DNA from: Chitinophagaceae bacterium
GTDB lineage: Bacteria > Bacteroidota > Bacteroidia > Cytophagales > JASGCU01
Assembly (NCBI GenBank): GCA_030053935.1
Contig: JASGCU010000009.1
Location: forward strand, 6,294-47,548
Length of the DNA: 41,255 bases
Reading direction: 5' to 3'
The notes under the pieces were generated by a model that saw nothing but the letters and a program-made list of their open reading frames with translations, was not told the origin of the DNA and searched no databases. How positions within the stretch are numbered: position 1 is the stretch's first letter; each line of letters starts with the position of its first letter. The translations under genes and the position numbers were made by a program. Below, piece after piece: positions 1 to 8,954 of this stretch.

Positions 1-1
1 T

Positions 2-754
2 GAATTAAAAATTGATCAGGATAATAATCTTATTCAGTTTGGAATGGGTGATGTACAGAAAACATTTAGTAGAATCGAAAACAAGATAGAAACACTATTA
101 AAGGAAGGACTTTCAAATTTTCTAAAGGATGTTCTAAAAATAGTTATGAGTAAGAATAGTGAGATTGATCGAAATATTTTCGATAGAATTAACGATGAAG
201 ATTTGGCAATTATTTTTGCTAGGGCTAAAAATCTAGATAAAGAAATTAAAGATGCGGTTTTAGAAAGTGTTGCAAAAAAAGAATTTAATGACCCACTTTC
301 GGGTTTAATTCTCCAAAAACTGGTTGAGTTATATGAAAATCAGAAAGAATTGGATAATTCTGTAAAAGCGTTTAGAGATGCTTGTAACAAATACCTAATA
401 AATAAAAGCGTTTTTTATGATGAAAGTGCTATTAAAATTTACATTAAATCTACACGCACGGATGACAAGATTGACTTAAAGCATCTGTCATCAGGAGAAA
501 AACAGATAGTTTCTATGCTATCAAATGTTTATTTGTCTGAAACGGATAAAAGATTTTTGATTTTGTTTGATGAACCAGAGCTCTCTTTAAGTATGATGTG
601 GCAAAAACAACTACTACCTGATATTCTAAATTCAAAAAAATGTGATTTTCTTTTAGCTGTCACACATTCACCTTTTATTTTTGATAATGAATTAGATTCA
701 TTTGCAGTTGGAATGAATGAATACGTTAAACCTTCAAAAGTAAATGGGAAATAA
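2..754 (+). CDS. AAA/ABC-type ATPase, AriA-like, 5'-truncated
   Basis: C-terminal part of an ATPase of the OLD/RecF-like AAA_15/AAA_21 type. The frame is open from base 2 and an ATG at 44 lies inside it, so the gene almost certainly begins before the window and the Walker A motif is not visible. Visible hallmarks are the ABC signature LSSGEK (485-502), a Walker B run FLILFDEPE (554-580) whose last acidic residues are catalytic, and a switch histidine in THSPF (His codon 665-667). The middle is charged and helical, as expected for the coiled-coil insertion of this family. The stop overlaps the next start (TAATG), so the two are translationally coupled. An ATPase next to a DUF4435 gene is the layout of PARIS (AriA-AriB) defence. 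Family call is firm; the PARIS assignment is inference, and other ATPase plus TOPRIM pairs are possible. Confidence 0.8.
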   Translation, partial: ELKIDQDNNLIQFGMGDVQKTFSRIENKIETLLKEGLSNFLKDVLKIVMSKNSEIDRNIFDRINDEDLAIIFARAKNLDKEIKDAVLESVAKKEFNDPLSGLILQKLVELYENQKELDNSVKAFRDACNKYLINKSVFYDESAIKIYIKSTRTDDKIDLKHLSSGEKQIVSMLSNVYLSETDKRFLILFDEPELSLSMMWQKQLLPDILNSKKCDFLLAVTHSPFIFDNELDSFAVGMNEYVKPSKVNGK

Positions 755-1683
755 TGACGTATGCAGAAGAATTAAGACAAAGTAGGAATAAGCCTCAAGT
801 CGCATTTACTGAATTTGCTAATGCTACAAGAAAGAATCCAGAGCATTTGTTTTGCTTTTTTGAAGGTAAAGATAATGCCTACTACGTTTCTAGAGTCAAA
901 AGATTTACAGAAAACTATTACCCAGTAAAATGTGGTGGCAAACAATCGGTTCTTGACGTTTATACGTTAATTACAGGCAAAGAGGAATATCGAAAATATA
1001 AGTTGGGTTTCTTCATTGATAGAGATTTTAACTCAACTATAGGAGACAAAAATCCTCCAATATTTGAAACACCATGTTACTCAGTAGAAAACTTATATGT
1101 TTCAATAAGTGTTTTCAAAGAGATTTTGACAAATGAATTTCATTTATCCGAAGTCTCAGATTCTAACTTTGAAAAGTTAGTGAAACTATATGAGCAAAGG
1201 CAAAAGGAATTTCACGATTCAGTATTACTTTTTAATAGTTGGTACTCTTGCTTAATCGAGAGACAGGAAAATGAAAATATTAAAACAGGCGTAACGCTTG
1301 ACGATAAGTTGCCAAATAATTTCGTTACCATCAGTCTTGATAAAGTAAATGCTTCGTATGATTTTCAAAAGATAAAAGAAACTTTCCCAAATGCTATAGT
1401 AGTAGATTACTCTTTGGTTGAAAAGAAAATGGAACTCTTTAAAGGTAAGACAATGGATAAAATGTTCCGTGGAAAATACGAATTGGAATTTTTAATTAAA
1501 ATGCTTCGTGAAATACTAAAAGATTCAAGGTCAGAAAAAAGAGTAGTTTCATCTAAAATAGATTTTTCATTTGGAGATGGAAGTAATCTTGGGCAGCTAC
1601 AAGCTTTAAACATTTTTGAAGCATACGCAGAAACTCCTACAAGCTTGTTGGATTATTTAAAGCTTGTAGTAACAAAAGAATAA
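754..1683 (+). CDS. DUF4435 / TOPRIM-like protein, AriB-like effector
   Basis: 309-residue protein of the DUF4435 type. The TOPRIM-like acidic residues are all visible: E37 in FFEGKDN, D89 and D91 in FFIDRDF, and E112 in the motif YSVENLY. These are the positions expected to bind metal in a TOPRIM nuclease. The start overlaps the ATPase stop by one base, so the two proteins are probably made in fixed ratio and act together. In PARIS, the AriA ATPase holds the AriB nuclease inactive until a phage anti-restriction protein triggers release, and AriB then stops translation (tRNA cleavage). Here the acidic set is complete, so an active nuclease is plausible. Length fits AriB. No other gene follows in the operon; the next 133 bases hold only a short G+C-richer stretch just after the stop with a weak GCACC/GGTGC pairing. 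Confidence 0.8.
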   Translation: MTYAEELRQSRNKPQVAFTEFANATRKNPEHLFCFFEGKDNAYYVSRVKRFTENYYPVKCGGKQSVLDVYTLITGKEEYRKYKLGFFIDRDFNSTIGDKNPPIFETPCYSVENLYVSISVFKEILTNEFHLSEVSDSNFEKLVKLYEQRQKEFHDSVLLFNSWYSCLIERQENENIKTGVTLDDKLPNNFVTISLDKVNASYDFQKIKETFPNAIVVDYSLVEKKMELFKGKTMDKMFRGKYELEFLIKMLREILKDSRSEKRVVSSKIDFSFGDGSNLGQLQALNIFEAYAETPTSLLDYLKLVVTKE

Positions 1684-1816
1684 CCCCACTCAACAGCACC
1701 TACCCAAAAGTGGAACAGGGGTGCCTTATCAAAATTTTAGTATTTAAACAAAAAAAATACCGATACTTTCTACTTTATTATCATAATCAATTTTAAAAAC
1801 TTAAAAAAATATTACT

Positions 1817-4771
1817 ATGAAAACAAAATTTTTAATGTGCCTGTTTATATTCTTAACTATTCGTACTTATGCACAGGATAAAGCGGGATACTTTTCTCAA
1901 AAAATATACTTTGATAATGCAAATAAATGGGTGGATTCTGTTCTTGAAAAGATGACCCTCTCTGAAAAAGTAGGTCAACTTTTTTTGATAGCCGCCTACT
2001 CTAATAGAGATTCTTCTCATGAAAAAGAATTACAAAACCTTATTCAGAAATATAATATAGGCGGATTAGTTGTTTTTCAAGGAGGACCAGCTAGACAAGT
2101 AAAGATGCTCAATAGACTTCAAAAGATATCTAAGATTCCTCTCCTCATTTGCATGGACGCAGAATGGGGAGTAGGAATGCGTTTAGACAGCAGTATTTCT
2201 TACCCCTTTCAGATGACACTTGGCGCTATAGAAGACATCTCTTTCATCAAAAAAATGGGAAATGCTATTGCCCAACAATTAAAAAAAACCGGAGTAGACG
2301 TAAATTTTGCCCCCGTCGCAGATATAAATAATAATCCTAATAATCCTGTTATCAGCTACAGATCTTTTGGAGAAAATAAAGAAGAAGTTACAAAACGCTG
2401 CATAGCATACATGAAAGGAATGGAAGAAATAGGAACTCAAGCCACAGCAAAACACTTCCCAGGACATGGGGATACTAATATAGATTCGCACTACGATATC
2501 CCACAAATTCCCCACAATTCTACCCGATTAGATACCATGGAACTATTCCCCTTTAAACAGCTCATTGACGAAGGCATTACAGGAGTAATGATAGCACATC
2601 TCAAACTTCCCTTTATAGATAGTATCAATATTCCTTCCTCAGCATCCCCACTCATTATAACAGATATTTTAAAACAATCCCTGCAATTTAAAGGCATAAT
2701 CTACACAGACGCACTGAATATGAAAGCCATTACAAAATATATATCCCCCGAAGAAGTAGCACTCAAAGCACTCAAAGCAGGAAATGACTTTTTAGAACTC
2801 GTAGAAAACACAGAATCTTCTATTGAAACTATCATTCAAGCAGTAAAAAATAAAAAAATATCTATCCTACAAATTGACTCCAGCTGTCGTAAAATCTTAT
2901 ATGCAAAATATTTTTCTCAAAAAACAAAATGGATCCCCCTACCAGAAAAAAATGTATGTGAAGAAATAAACACCCCTGATTTTCAACTCTTAAACAGAAT
3001 GCTTTTTGAAAAATCTATTACTACTCTCAAAAACGAAAAAAATTGTATCCCCCTCAATGATTTAGAGAATCTTAATCTTATATCTATCTCATTAGGGGTA
3101 GACACATTCTCTTTTTTCCAACAACGACTCAATGACTACACGGAAATGCCTCAGTTTTTTTTAAAAAAAAATGCAACTATTCAAGAAATAACAAATATAA
3201 AAAATCAAATCCCACAAAAAACAAATTGTGTAATCCTTGCAATACACCAAGGCGCAAGAATTGCCAATACAAAAGAACAACTCTCCAAAGAAGTTTTAGA
3301 TTTTGCCCAAGACATAATATCTTCTAAAAAAACAATACTCGTCGCCCTCAGAAACCCATATCTTATACCTAATATACCTAATTTTGAAAAAGCATCTGTT
3401 TTAATAACCACCTACCAAGACCATATACTAGCACAAGATATGGCAGCACAAGCAATCTTCGGAGGAATAAGCACATCAGGAAAACTCCCCGTTACCTTTC
3501 ATAAAAAATATGTAAACGGATTGGGTATAAAAACAAAAGGAAACGTAAGATTCAAATTTACAATACCCGAAGAAATAGGAATAAACAGCAAAAGATTAGA
3601 ATCAAGAATAGATAGTGTTATGCAAAACGCTATTCAAAAAAAAGCATTTCCTGGCGGACAAGTCCTACTTGCTCAGGATCAAAAAATATTTTTTCATAAA
3701 GTATATGGATTTCATAGATACGATAGTATTCAAAAAATAACCCCTACGGATATTTACGACCTCGCATCTATAACAAAAGTAACCGCCGGAATACCAAGTA
3801 TTATGAAACTGTACGACGAAAGAAAAATAGACCTCAACGGCAAACTAAAAACATACTACCCATATTTCAAAAACTCCAATAAAAAAAATATCTCCCTCTT
3901 AAATATGCTTACACATCAAGCAGGATTAAAAGGATGGATACCATTCCATACAGAAGCAAAAAATAAAGACGGCTCTTTTAAAGCCAAAACCCTATCCACT
4001 AAAATTTCCAAAAATTACCCCTATAAAATAACAGATTCCCTCTACCTTTATAAAAATTATAAACCACAACTCCTCAAATTAATAAAAAACTCACCACTTA
4101 ATAAAGAAAAAAAATACCTTTACTCCGACCTCAGCTTCTATTTATACCCCGATATTATAAAAAAAATAACAGGAGAAAATTTTGAACAATACCTTTCTAA
4201 AAACTTTTATACCCCATTAGGAGTAAAAACAATGACTTACAATGCAGGAGAAAAATTCCCAATACAGAGAATTATCCCTACCGAAGTAGATACATTTTTT
4301 AGAATGCAAACACTCCACGGAATAGTCCATGACGAAGGAGCAGCTTTACTCAACGGAATCTCTTCGCATGCAGGATTATTTGCTAAAGCTACTGATTTAG
4401 CAGTTGTATGGCAAATGTACCTCAATGGAGGAAAATACGGAGGAAAAAAATATATAAACCCTCAAACCATTCAAAAATTCTCTACCTGCCAATTTTGCGA
4501 ACTCGGAAATAGAAGAGGAATAGGGTTTGATAAACCTCCCATAGTTTTTGATTCCTGTGACTGTAAAAATTTTGTCGCCCGTCAAACCCCACACAGTAGC
4601 TACGGACATTCCGGATATACGGGAACATTTGTTTGGGCAGACCCCGAAAATAAACTTCTCTACATCTTTTTATCCAATAGAGTACACCCAACACGAAATA
4701 ATTCCCTTATTTCAGATATGAACGTGAGACCCACTATTCATAAAATTATCTACCAAGAATTAGGATTTTAA
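1817..4771 (+). CDS. Secreted GH3 beta-N-acetylhexosaminidase fused to serine hydrolase
   Basis: 984-residue two-enzyme fusion. Residues 1-19 form a signal peptide ending near TYA-Q, so the protein is exported. Residues of about 35-380 are a glycoside hydrolase family 3 domain of the NagZ type: KHFPGHGDT at 212-220 supplies the His of the flexible catalytic loop and YTDALNMK carries the nucleophile D298. About 380-580 is the GH3 C-terminal sandwich. From about 590 to the end is a class C beta-lactamase/PBP-like domain with S651-x-x-K654, a YSD triad (769-771) in place of YxN, and HSG (931-933) in place of KTG. Family knowledge suggests cleavage of GlcNAc-MurNAc or related sugars; the hydrolase partner may cut a peptide or ester. 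Such fusions are common in Bacteroidota. It stands alone, with 276 bases to queA. Confidence 0.9.
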   Translation: MKTKFLMCLFIFLTIRTYAQDKAGYFSQKIYFDNANKWVDSVLEKMTLSEKVGQLFLIAAYSNRDSSHEKELQNLIQKYNIGGLVVFQGGPARQVKMLNRLQKISKIPLLICMDAEWGVGMRLDSSISYPFQMTLGAIEDISFIKKMGNAIAQQLKKTGVDVNFAPVADINNNPNNPVISYRSFGENKEEVTKRCIAYMKGMEEIGTQATAKHFPGHGDTNIDSHYDIPQIPHNSTRLDTMELFPFKQLIDEGITGVMIAHLKLPFIDSINIPSSASPLIITDILKQSLQFKGIIYTDALNMKAITKYISPEEVALKALKAGNDFLELVENTESSIETIIQAVKNKKISILQIDSSCRKILYAKYFSQKTKWIPLPEKNVCEEINTPDFQLLNRMLFEKSITTLKNEKNCIPLNDLENLNLISISLGVDTFSFFQQRLNDYTEMPQFFLKKNATIQEITNIKNQIPQKTNCVILAIHQGARIANTKEQLSKEVLDFAQDIISSKKTILVALRNPYLIPNIPNFEKASVLITTYQDHILAQDMAAQAIFGGISTSGKLPVTFHKKYVNGLGIKTKGNVRFKFTIPEEIGINSKRLESRIDSVMQNAIQKKAFPGGQVLLAQDQKIFFHKVYGFHRYDSIQKITPTDIYDLASITKVTAGIPSIMKLYDERKIDLNGKLKTYYPYFKNSNKKNISLLNMLTHQAGLKGWIPFHTEAKNKDGSFKAKTLSTKISKNYPYKITDSLYLYKNYKPQLLKLIKNSPLNKEKKYLYSDLSFYLYPDIIKKITGENFEQYLSKNFYTPLGVKTMTYNAGEKFPIQRIIPTEVDTFFRMQTLHGIVHDEGAALLNGISSHAGLFAKATDLAVVWQMYLNGGKYGGKKYINPQTIQKFSTCQFCELGNRRGIGFDKPPIVFDSCDCKNFVARQTPHSSYGHSGYTGTFVWADPENKLLYIFLSNRVHPTRNNSLISDMNVRPTIHKIIYQELGF

Positions 4772-5047
4772 ATCTCTCTACCCCACTTTTTTATAATAAA
4801 AACAATAACATAATACCAAATTATATGTATTGTTACCCATGTCGCAAATATCAAAAATACAAAAAAAACTAAAAACCGATCAATAACATCTTTTTTGTGT
4901 TTTTTTTATAACAAAAAATACATTTTTTATATAAGGTTATCAAATAAAAAGAAAAAAATTATATTGCATAAAATACATTTTTTAGTATTTATTTATATTT
5001 ATTTATATATCGAAAATAAAATACTTAATATTATAAAAAAATACAAT

Positions 5048-6091
5048 ATGCGATTATCAGATTTTATACTCAACATCCCAAAAGAGCAAATTGCTCAATA
5101 TCCACTACCTAATAGAGATGAATCACGATTAATGGTAGTAAACAAAAAAACAAATACAATAGAACATAGATTATTTAAAGATATTACTGATTATGTAGAG
5201 GAAGGTGATAGCCTTATACTCAACAATACAAAAGTATTACAATCAAAACTTTTGGGATATAAAGAAAGAACAGACATACTCATAGAAATAATTATTTTAA
5301 GGGTATTAAATCATATAGATTATTTATGTGACGTATTAGTAAATCCCGCTAGAAAACTACGAGTGGGAAATAAAATATGTTTTAAAAATAATCTCGTAGC
5401 AGAAGTAATGGACAATACTACTTCTTGCGGAAGAACGATACGTTTTTTGATGAAAGAAAAAACAAATAATTTTTATCAACTGATAGATGAAATAGGAGAA
5501 ACACAAATTCCTTCTTTTATAGAGCGAGAACCAGACGAAAATGATAAAGAAAATTTTCAAACAGTATTTGCAGAAAAAATAGGTTCTTTTTCCCCACCAA
5601 GTGGATGCCTCAATTTTACAAAACATCTTATCAAAAAAATACAGCTAAAAAACACTCAAGTGGAATATGCAACTCTCCACTTAGGATTGGGAACTGTAAG
5701 AGATATAGCAGTAGAAGATATTCTTAAACACAAAATAGATTCAGAACCATTTTATGTAACAGAAAATACTGTAGATGCCATAAATAATTCTATAAGTAAT
5801 AAAAAAAAAGTTATTGCCGCTGGATTATCTACTCTCAGAGCATTAGAAAGCTCCGTCTCGGTAAGCGGAAAAATAAAACCAAATGAAGGATGGACAAATA
5901 AATTTTTTTATCCTTCATACGAATTTAAAACAGCAAACGCTCTCATTACAAATTTCCACAGTTCTCAATCCCCATCATACCTTGCAACAGCTGCCTTCGG
6001 AGGAAGTGCTCTTATCAAAAAAGCATACGAAATAGCATTAGAAGAAAAATACAGATTCCTCACACTTGGTGATTCTATGCTCATAATTTAG
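5048..6091 (+). CDS. queA: S-adenosylmethionine:tRNA ribosyltransferase-isomerase
   Basis: Transfers and isomerises the ribosyl part of SAM onto preQ1 at the tRNA wobble position to give epoxyqueuosine. The N-terminus MRLSDFILNIP.EQIAQYP is diagnostic of QueA, which is why I start at 5048 and not at the upstream in-frame ATG at 4895, whose extra 51 residues are low-complexity and AT-driven. The resulting 347 residues match the family. Other recognisable blocks are DESRLMV near residue 23, SLILNNTKV near 57, the SPPSGCLNF-type segment about 185 and the C-terminal TNFHSSQSPSYL. It lies two bases upstream of trxB, so the two are co-transcribed. queD, another gene of queuosine synthesis, lies nearby on the opposite strand. 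Confidence 0.95.
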   Translation: MRLSDFILNIPKEQIAQYPLPNRDESRLMVVNKKTNTIEHRLFKDITDYVEEGDSLILNNTKVLQSKLLGYKERTDILIEIIILRVLNHIDYLCDVLVNPARKLRVGNKICFKNNLVAEVMDNTTSCGRTIRFLMKEKTNNFYQLIDEIGETQIPSFIEREPDENDKENFQTVFAEKIGSFSPPSGCLNFTKHLIKKIQLKNTQVEYATLHLGLGTVRDIAVEDILKHKIDSEPFYVTENTVDAINNSISNKKKVIAAGLSTLRALESSVSVSGKIKPNEGWTNKFFYPSYEFKTANALITNFHSSQSPSYLATAAFGGSALIKKAYEIALEEKYRFLTLGDSMLII

Positions 6092-6093
6092 TA

Positions 6094-7038
6094 ATGGAAA
6101 AAATAAAAATAGCTATTATAGGATCCGGACCAGCAGGGTATACTGCTGCTATTTATGCAGCAAGGGCAGGGCTTAACCCCGTTCTTTTTACCGGAAATCA
6201 AATAGGAGGACAACTCATATTCACAAGTGATGTAGAAAACTATCCCGGATTCCCCAACGGTATTTTAGGCCCAGAAATGATGAGTATTTTTCAGAAACAA
6301 GCAGAACGATTTGGCACACAAATACGCTACTCACACATAACAAAAGTAAATTTTTTCAAAAAAGATGCTTCCTCATATCACACATTAACGATAGACAATC
6401 AAATAGATATAGAAACAGAAGCAATAATTATAGCAACAGGAGCCAGTGCTAAATGGCTCGGAATCCCACAAGAAACAAAATTACAAGGAAAAGGAGTATC
6501 CAGCTGTGCTGTCTGTGACGGTTTCTTTTTTAAAAAACAAGATATAGCAGTTATTGGAGGAGGGGATACTGCTTGTGAAGAAGCTACCTATCTCTCTCAC
6601 ATCTGCTCCAAAGTATTTCTTATTGTCAGAAAAAATAAACTCAAAGCATCCCTTTTTATGCAAAAACAAGTAGAATCCATTCAAAATATCCATATTCTTT
6701 ATAATCAAGAAACATTAGACATACTCGGGGAAACAAGTGTTACAGGAATTTTACTCAAAAATAATACAAACAACGAAACCACATCTATTCAACTGAGTGC
6801 GGTTTTTGTAGCTATAGGGCATTACCCCAATACAGACATATTTAAAGATCAACTAGAATTAGATACCGATGGCTATATTATAACAAAACCAGGAACTTCT
6901 AAAACCAATATACCAGGAGTGTTTGCCGTAGGTGATGTTCAAGATAGAATATATAAACAAGCTGTAACCGCAGCGGGAAGTGGATGCATGGGAGCATTAG
7001 ACGCAGAAAAATTTTTATCTCACAAAAATAAATTATGA
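6094..7038 (+). CDS. trxB: Thioredoxin reductase
   Basis: FAD- and NADPH-dependent reductase that recycles cytosolic thioredoxin. The 314 residues match low-molecular-weight TrxB. The FAD-binding GSGPAGYTAA lies at about 10-19, the redox pair C138-A-V-C141 with following DG is the classic active site, the NADPH-binding GGGDTACEEA is near 155-164, and the C-terminal FAVGDVQD motif closes the FAD domain. It sits two bases after queA and its stop overlaps the start of the following thioesterase (ATGA), so the three form one operon. Nothing unusual in the motifs. Confidence 0.95.
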   Translation: MEKIKIAIIGSGPAGYTAAIYAARAGLNPVLFTGNQIGGQLIFTSDVENYPGFPNGILGPEMMSIFQKQAERFGTQIRYSHITKVNFFKKDASSYHTLTIDNQIDIETEAIIIATGASAKWLGIPQETKLQGKGVSSCAVCDGFFFKKQDIAVIGGGDTACEEATYLSHICSKVFLIVRKNKLKASLFMQKQVESIQNIHILYNQETLDILGETSVTGILLKNNTNNETTSIQLSAVFVAIGHYPNTDIFKDQLELDTDGYIITKPGTSKTNIPGVFAVGDVQDRIYKQAVTAAGSGCMGALDAEKFLSHKNKL

Positions 7039-7553
7039 TACAATACCAATCCATCTCTGAATTTTTTCAACAACAAGAAACTGTAACAAAGGTCATTATA
7101 CGCCTTACGGACTGCGATATTCTCCAACACCTAAAAAACTCCAATTACTTTGATTATTTCTTCAATGCAAGAGAAGAAGAATTAGAAACTCTCTATAATA
7201 GAAGTATTCTCAATTTTTTCGTAGAAGATAAAAAAGCATGGGTGGTTTATAATCAACAAATCCATTATTTGAAACCTGCAAAAATGAAAGAATCTGTCAT
7301 AATTACTTCCAATACAATACAATTTGATTCGAAGAACCTTATTATAGAATATCTTATGTTTAACGAAGCAAAAACACAACTCAAAACACTTTTGTGGACA
7401 CATTTTAGATGTGTTAGTATAATAGATGGAACATCCACTACACATCCCCCCGGATTATTAGAAATACTTGAAAAAAGATTTTTAAAATACCCTTTTATAG
7501 AACTGAATATTAATAAAAGGTTAGTACAACTGAAAGAACTTTTTAAAAAATAA
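7035..7553 (+). CDS. Acyl-CoA thioesterase-like hotdog protein
   Basis: 172-residue protein of the 4HBT/YbgC-like hotdog superfamily. The segment DCDILQHLKNSNYFDYF (about residues 24-40) corresponds to the catalytic Asp and the helix-start motif DxDxxGHxNNxxYxxyf of these thioesterases; the usual Gly-His is altered to Gln-His-Leu. Such enzymes hydrolyse acyl-CoA or acyl-ACP thioesters in the cytosol. The substrate cannot be told from sequence. Its ATG overlaps the trxB stop by four bases, so it is translationally coupled to trxB. A weak AT-stem hairpin follows and separates it from the convergent queD gene. Confidence 0.7.
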   Translation: MIQYQSISEFFQQQETVTKVIIRLTDCDILQHLKNSNYFDYFFNAREEELETLYNRSILNFFVEDKKAWVVYNQQIHYLKPAKMKESVIITSNTIQFDSKNLIIEYLMFNEAKTQLKTLLWTHFRCVSIIDGTSTTHPPGLLEILEKRFLKYPFIELNINKRLVQLKELFKK

Positions 7554-7558
7554 AATAC

Positions 7559-7582
7559 CTAAAAAAATAAATATCTTTTTAG
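7559..7582. terminator. Weak bidirectional hairpin between convergent genes
   Basis: A perfect 7-bp inverted repeat, CTAAAAA (7559-7565) and TTTTTAG (7576-7582), lies between the stop of the thioesterase and the stop of queD. The stem is A+T only apart from the closing pair, so it is a weak terminator candidate that would serve both strands. Confidence 0.35.
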
Positions 7583-7608
7583 TGACCCTGTATGAAATAG
7601 AATGCTTA

Positions 7609-8025
7609 CTATCCCATATATTCTACATAATTTTTAGGTGTTTCATAAAGAATAATTTTATAGAGAATAGCTCCTCTACTGAGAGTGGGAATAAGTGGAT
7701 ATAATATTTTCCAAAATTCTTGTATTACTATTTCACAAGTTGGCATCTTTCCTTTTAAAAACCCCACATCTATGTTTAGGTTTTTATGATCCACTTCTTG
7801 AATTATATGTTGCTGTATAAGATTCCCAAGTCGTTTCATATCTACCACAAATCCCGTATGTATGTCGGGTTCTCCGCATACTGTCACTACTAATTCAAAG
7901 TTATGCCCATGCCAATTTTTATTAGCACATAATCCAAACACTTCATCATTCTTTTCTTCTGTCCAATCGGGGTTAAAGAGCATGTGGGCAGCATTAAAAT
8001 GCTCTTTTCTGCTTACATAAACCAT
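7609..8025 (-). CDS. queD: 6-carboxytetrahydropterin synthase / PTPS family
   Basis: 138-residue 6-pyruvoyltetrahydropterin synthase-fold enzyme. Zinc ligands are H14 (in HFNAAH), H39 and H41 (in NWHGHN), and the catalytic Cys is C33 in GLCANKN. DHKNLN near residue 80 and the C-terminal ETPKN substrate-anchoring glutamate are also present. In bacteria this fold usually makes 6-carboxytetrahydropterin from dihydroneopterin triphosphate, the second step to preQ0 and queuosine. Proximity to queA supports the QueD reading over a pterin or folate role. It is the last of a minus-strand series after proS and the SRPBCC gene. Confidence 0.85.
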   Translation of the reverse strand: MVYVSRKEHFNAAHMLFNPDWTEEKNDEVFGLCANKNWHGHNFELVVTVCGEPDIHTGFVVDMKRLGNLIQQHIIQEVDHKNLNIDVGFLKGKMPTCEIVIQEFWKILYPLIPTLSRGAILYKIILYETPKNYVEYMG

Positions 8026-8070
8026 ATATAAAATGAGGATTGTTTGTAATTTTTATATTCTAAAATACCC

Positions 8071-8919
8071 TTAAAACTTATAAGATTCTACATATTTTTT
8101 AAAATTATTGAGAATGGATTGCCATCCATTTTTTTGTAATTCTAAAGAATTTGTGGTTTCAGGGTCAAATATTTCGGTTACCCATGTGGTATTCTCTTTT
8201 ACAGAAAAATGTATTATTACATTTCTTTTATCGGGCATTGTGTAAGCAATGGTTTGATGCTTTTTCACTTCTGTATAAATTCCCTCAAAATCAAAGCCAA
8301 AACTTCCATCTTTTGCTTCCATTCTATAACGAAATGTTCCTTTTACCTCGAGATTATTCATAACTTTAGGAGTATGCCAATCTTCACTTGCATTATTCCA
8401 ATGCATTATATGTTCTGCTCCTGTGAATAGATTCCAAACATTTTCTATATTTACAAACGTAGAAATAGAAACAGTAATTTTCATGTTTTCAGATAACTGC
8501 TTTATGTTTACGAGTGCTTGGGGAATAGTTTTTTCAAAAAAAGAAGTAAATTCATCAATGGTATCTATAAAAACATAAAGGGTAGTAATTCCATTCTTTT
8601 CTTGAAGTGTATATTTTTCAATACATCCACTCCACAATTCTGTATTTTTATCCAAAGGTTGCTCTTGGTAATTTTTTAATTCACCTAAGTGTTTGAAAGA
8701 CATTTCTTGATCCTCTATTTTTTCATCAATAATGCTATACATCCCATTACCATTTGGGTCTAAAAAATGTATTTTACTTCCCTTGTTCCAATTTGATACC
8801 GCATAAGATCCTTCACAAAATGCAATAGTCCATTTTTTATAATTATCGTCATCCCACAAAGCAAACCAAACTGTCTTTGCATTTGCTTTTATTTCTATTT
8901 TAAATGGTAACTGCTTCAC
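8071..8919 (-). CDS. Tandem SRPBCC (AHSA1-like) domain protein
   Basis: 282-residue protein made of two START/Bet v1-like (SRPBCC, activator of Hsp90 ATPase 1-like) domains. The first covers about residues 1-140 (FKIEIKANAKTVWFALWDDDNYKKW at the start, split here by its Trp-rich pocket), the second about 147-282, beginning ITVSISTFVNIENVWNLF and ending in the family's typical GWQSILNNFKKYVE helix. Each has the 'vW..f.....i..W' signature that opens this fold. These proteins bind small hydrophobic ligands; no catalytic residue set is recognised, so I assign no substrate. Cytosolic, no signal peptide. It lies 35 bases after proS on the same strand and may share its transcript. Confidence 0.75.
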   Translation of the reverse strand: MKQLPFKIEIKANAKTVWFALWDDDNYKKWTIAFCEGSYAVSNWNKGSKIHFLDPNGNGMYSIIDEKIEDQEMSFKHLGELKNYQEQPLDKNTELWSGCIEKYTLQEKNGITTLYVFIDTIDEFTSFFEKTIPQALVNIKQLSENMKITVSISTFVNIENVWNLFTGAEHIMHWNNASEDWHTPKVMNNLEVKGTFRYRMEAKDGSFGFDFEGIYTEVKKHQTIAYTMPDKRNVIIHFSVKENTTWVTEIFDPETTNSLELQKNGWQSILNNFKKYVESYKF

Positions 8920-8954
8920 TGTTATATAATTATGTTAATAAATTAGATAATATG

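Noticed and set aside
4895-5047. 51-codon N-terminal extension of queA
   Set aside because: AT-driven Lys/Ile/Tyr-rich sequence; the QueA family starts at the ATG at 5048.
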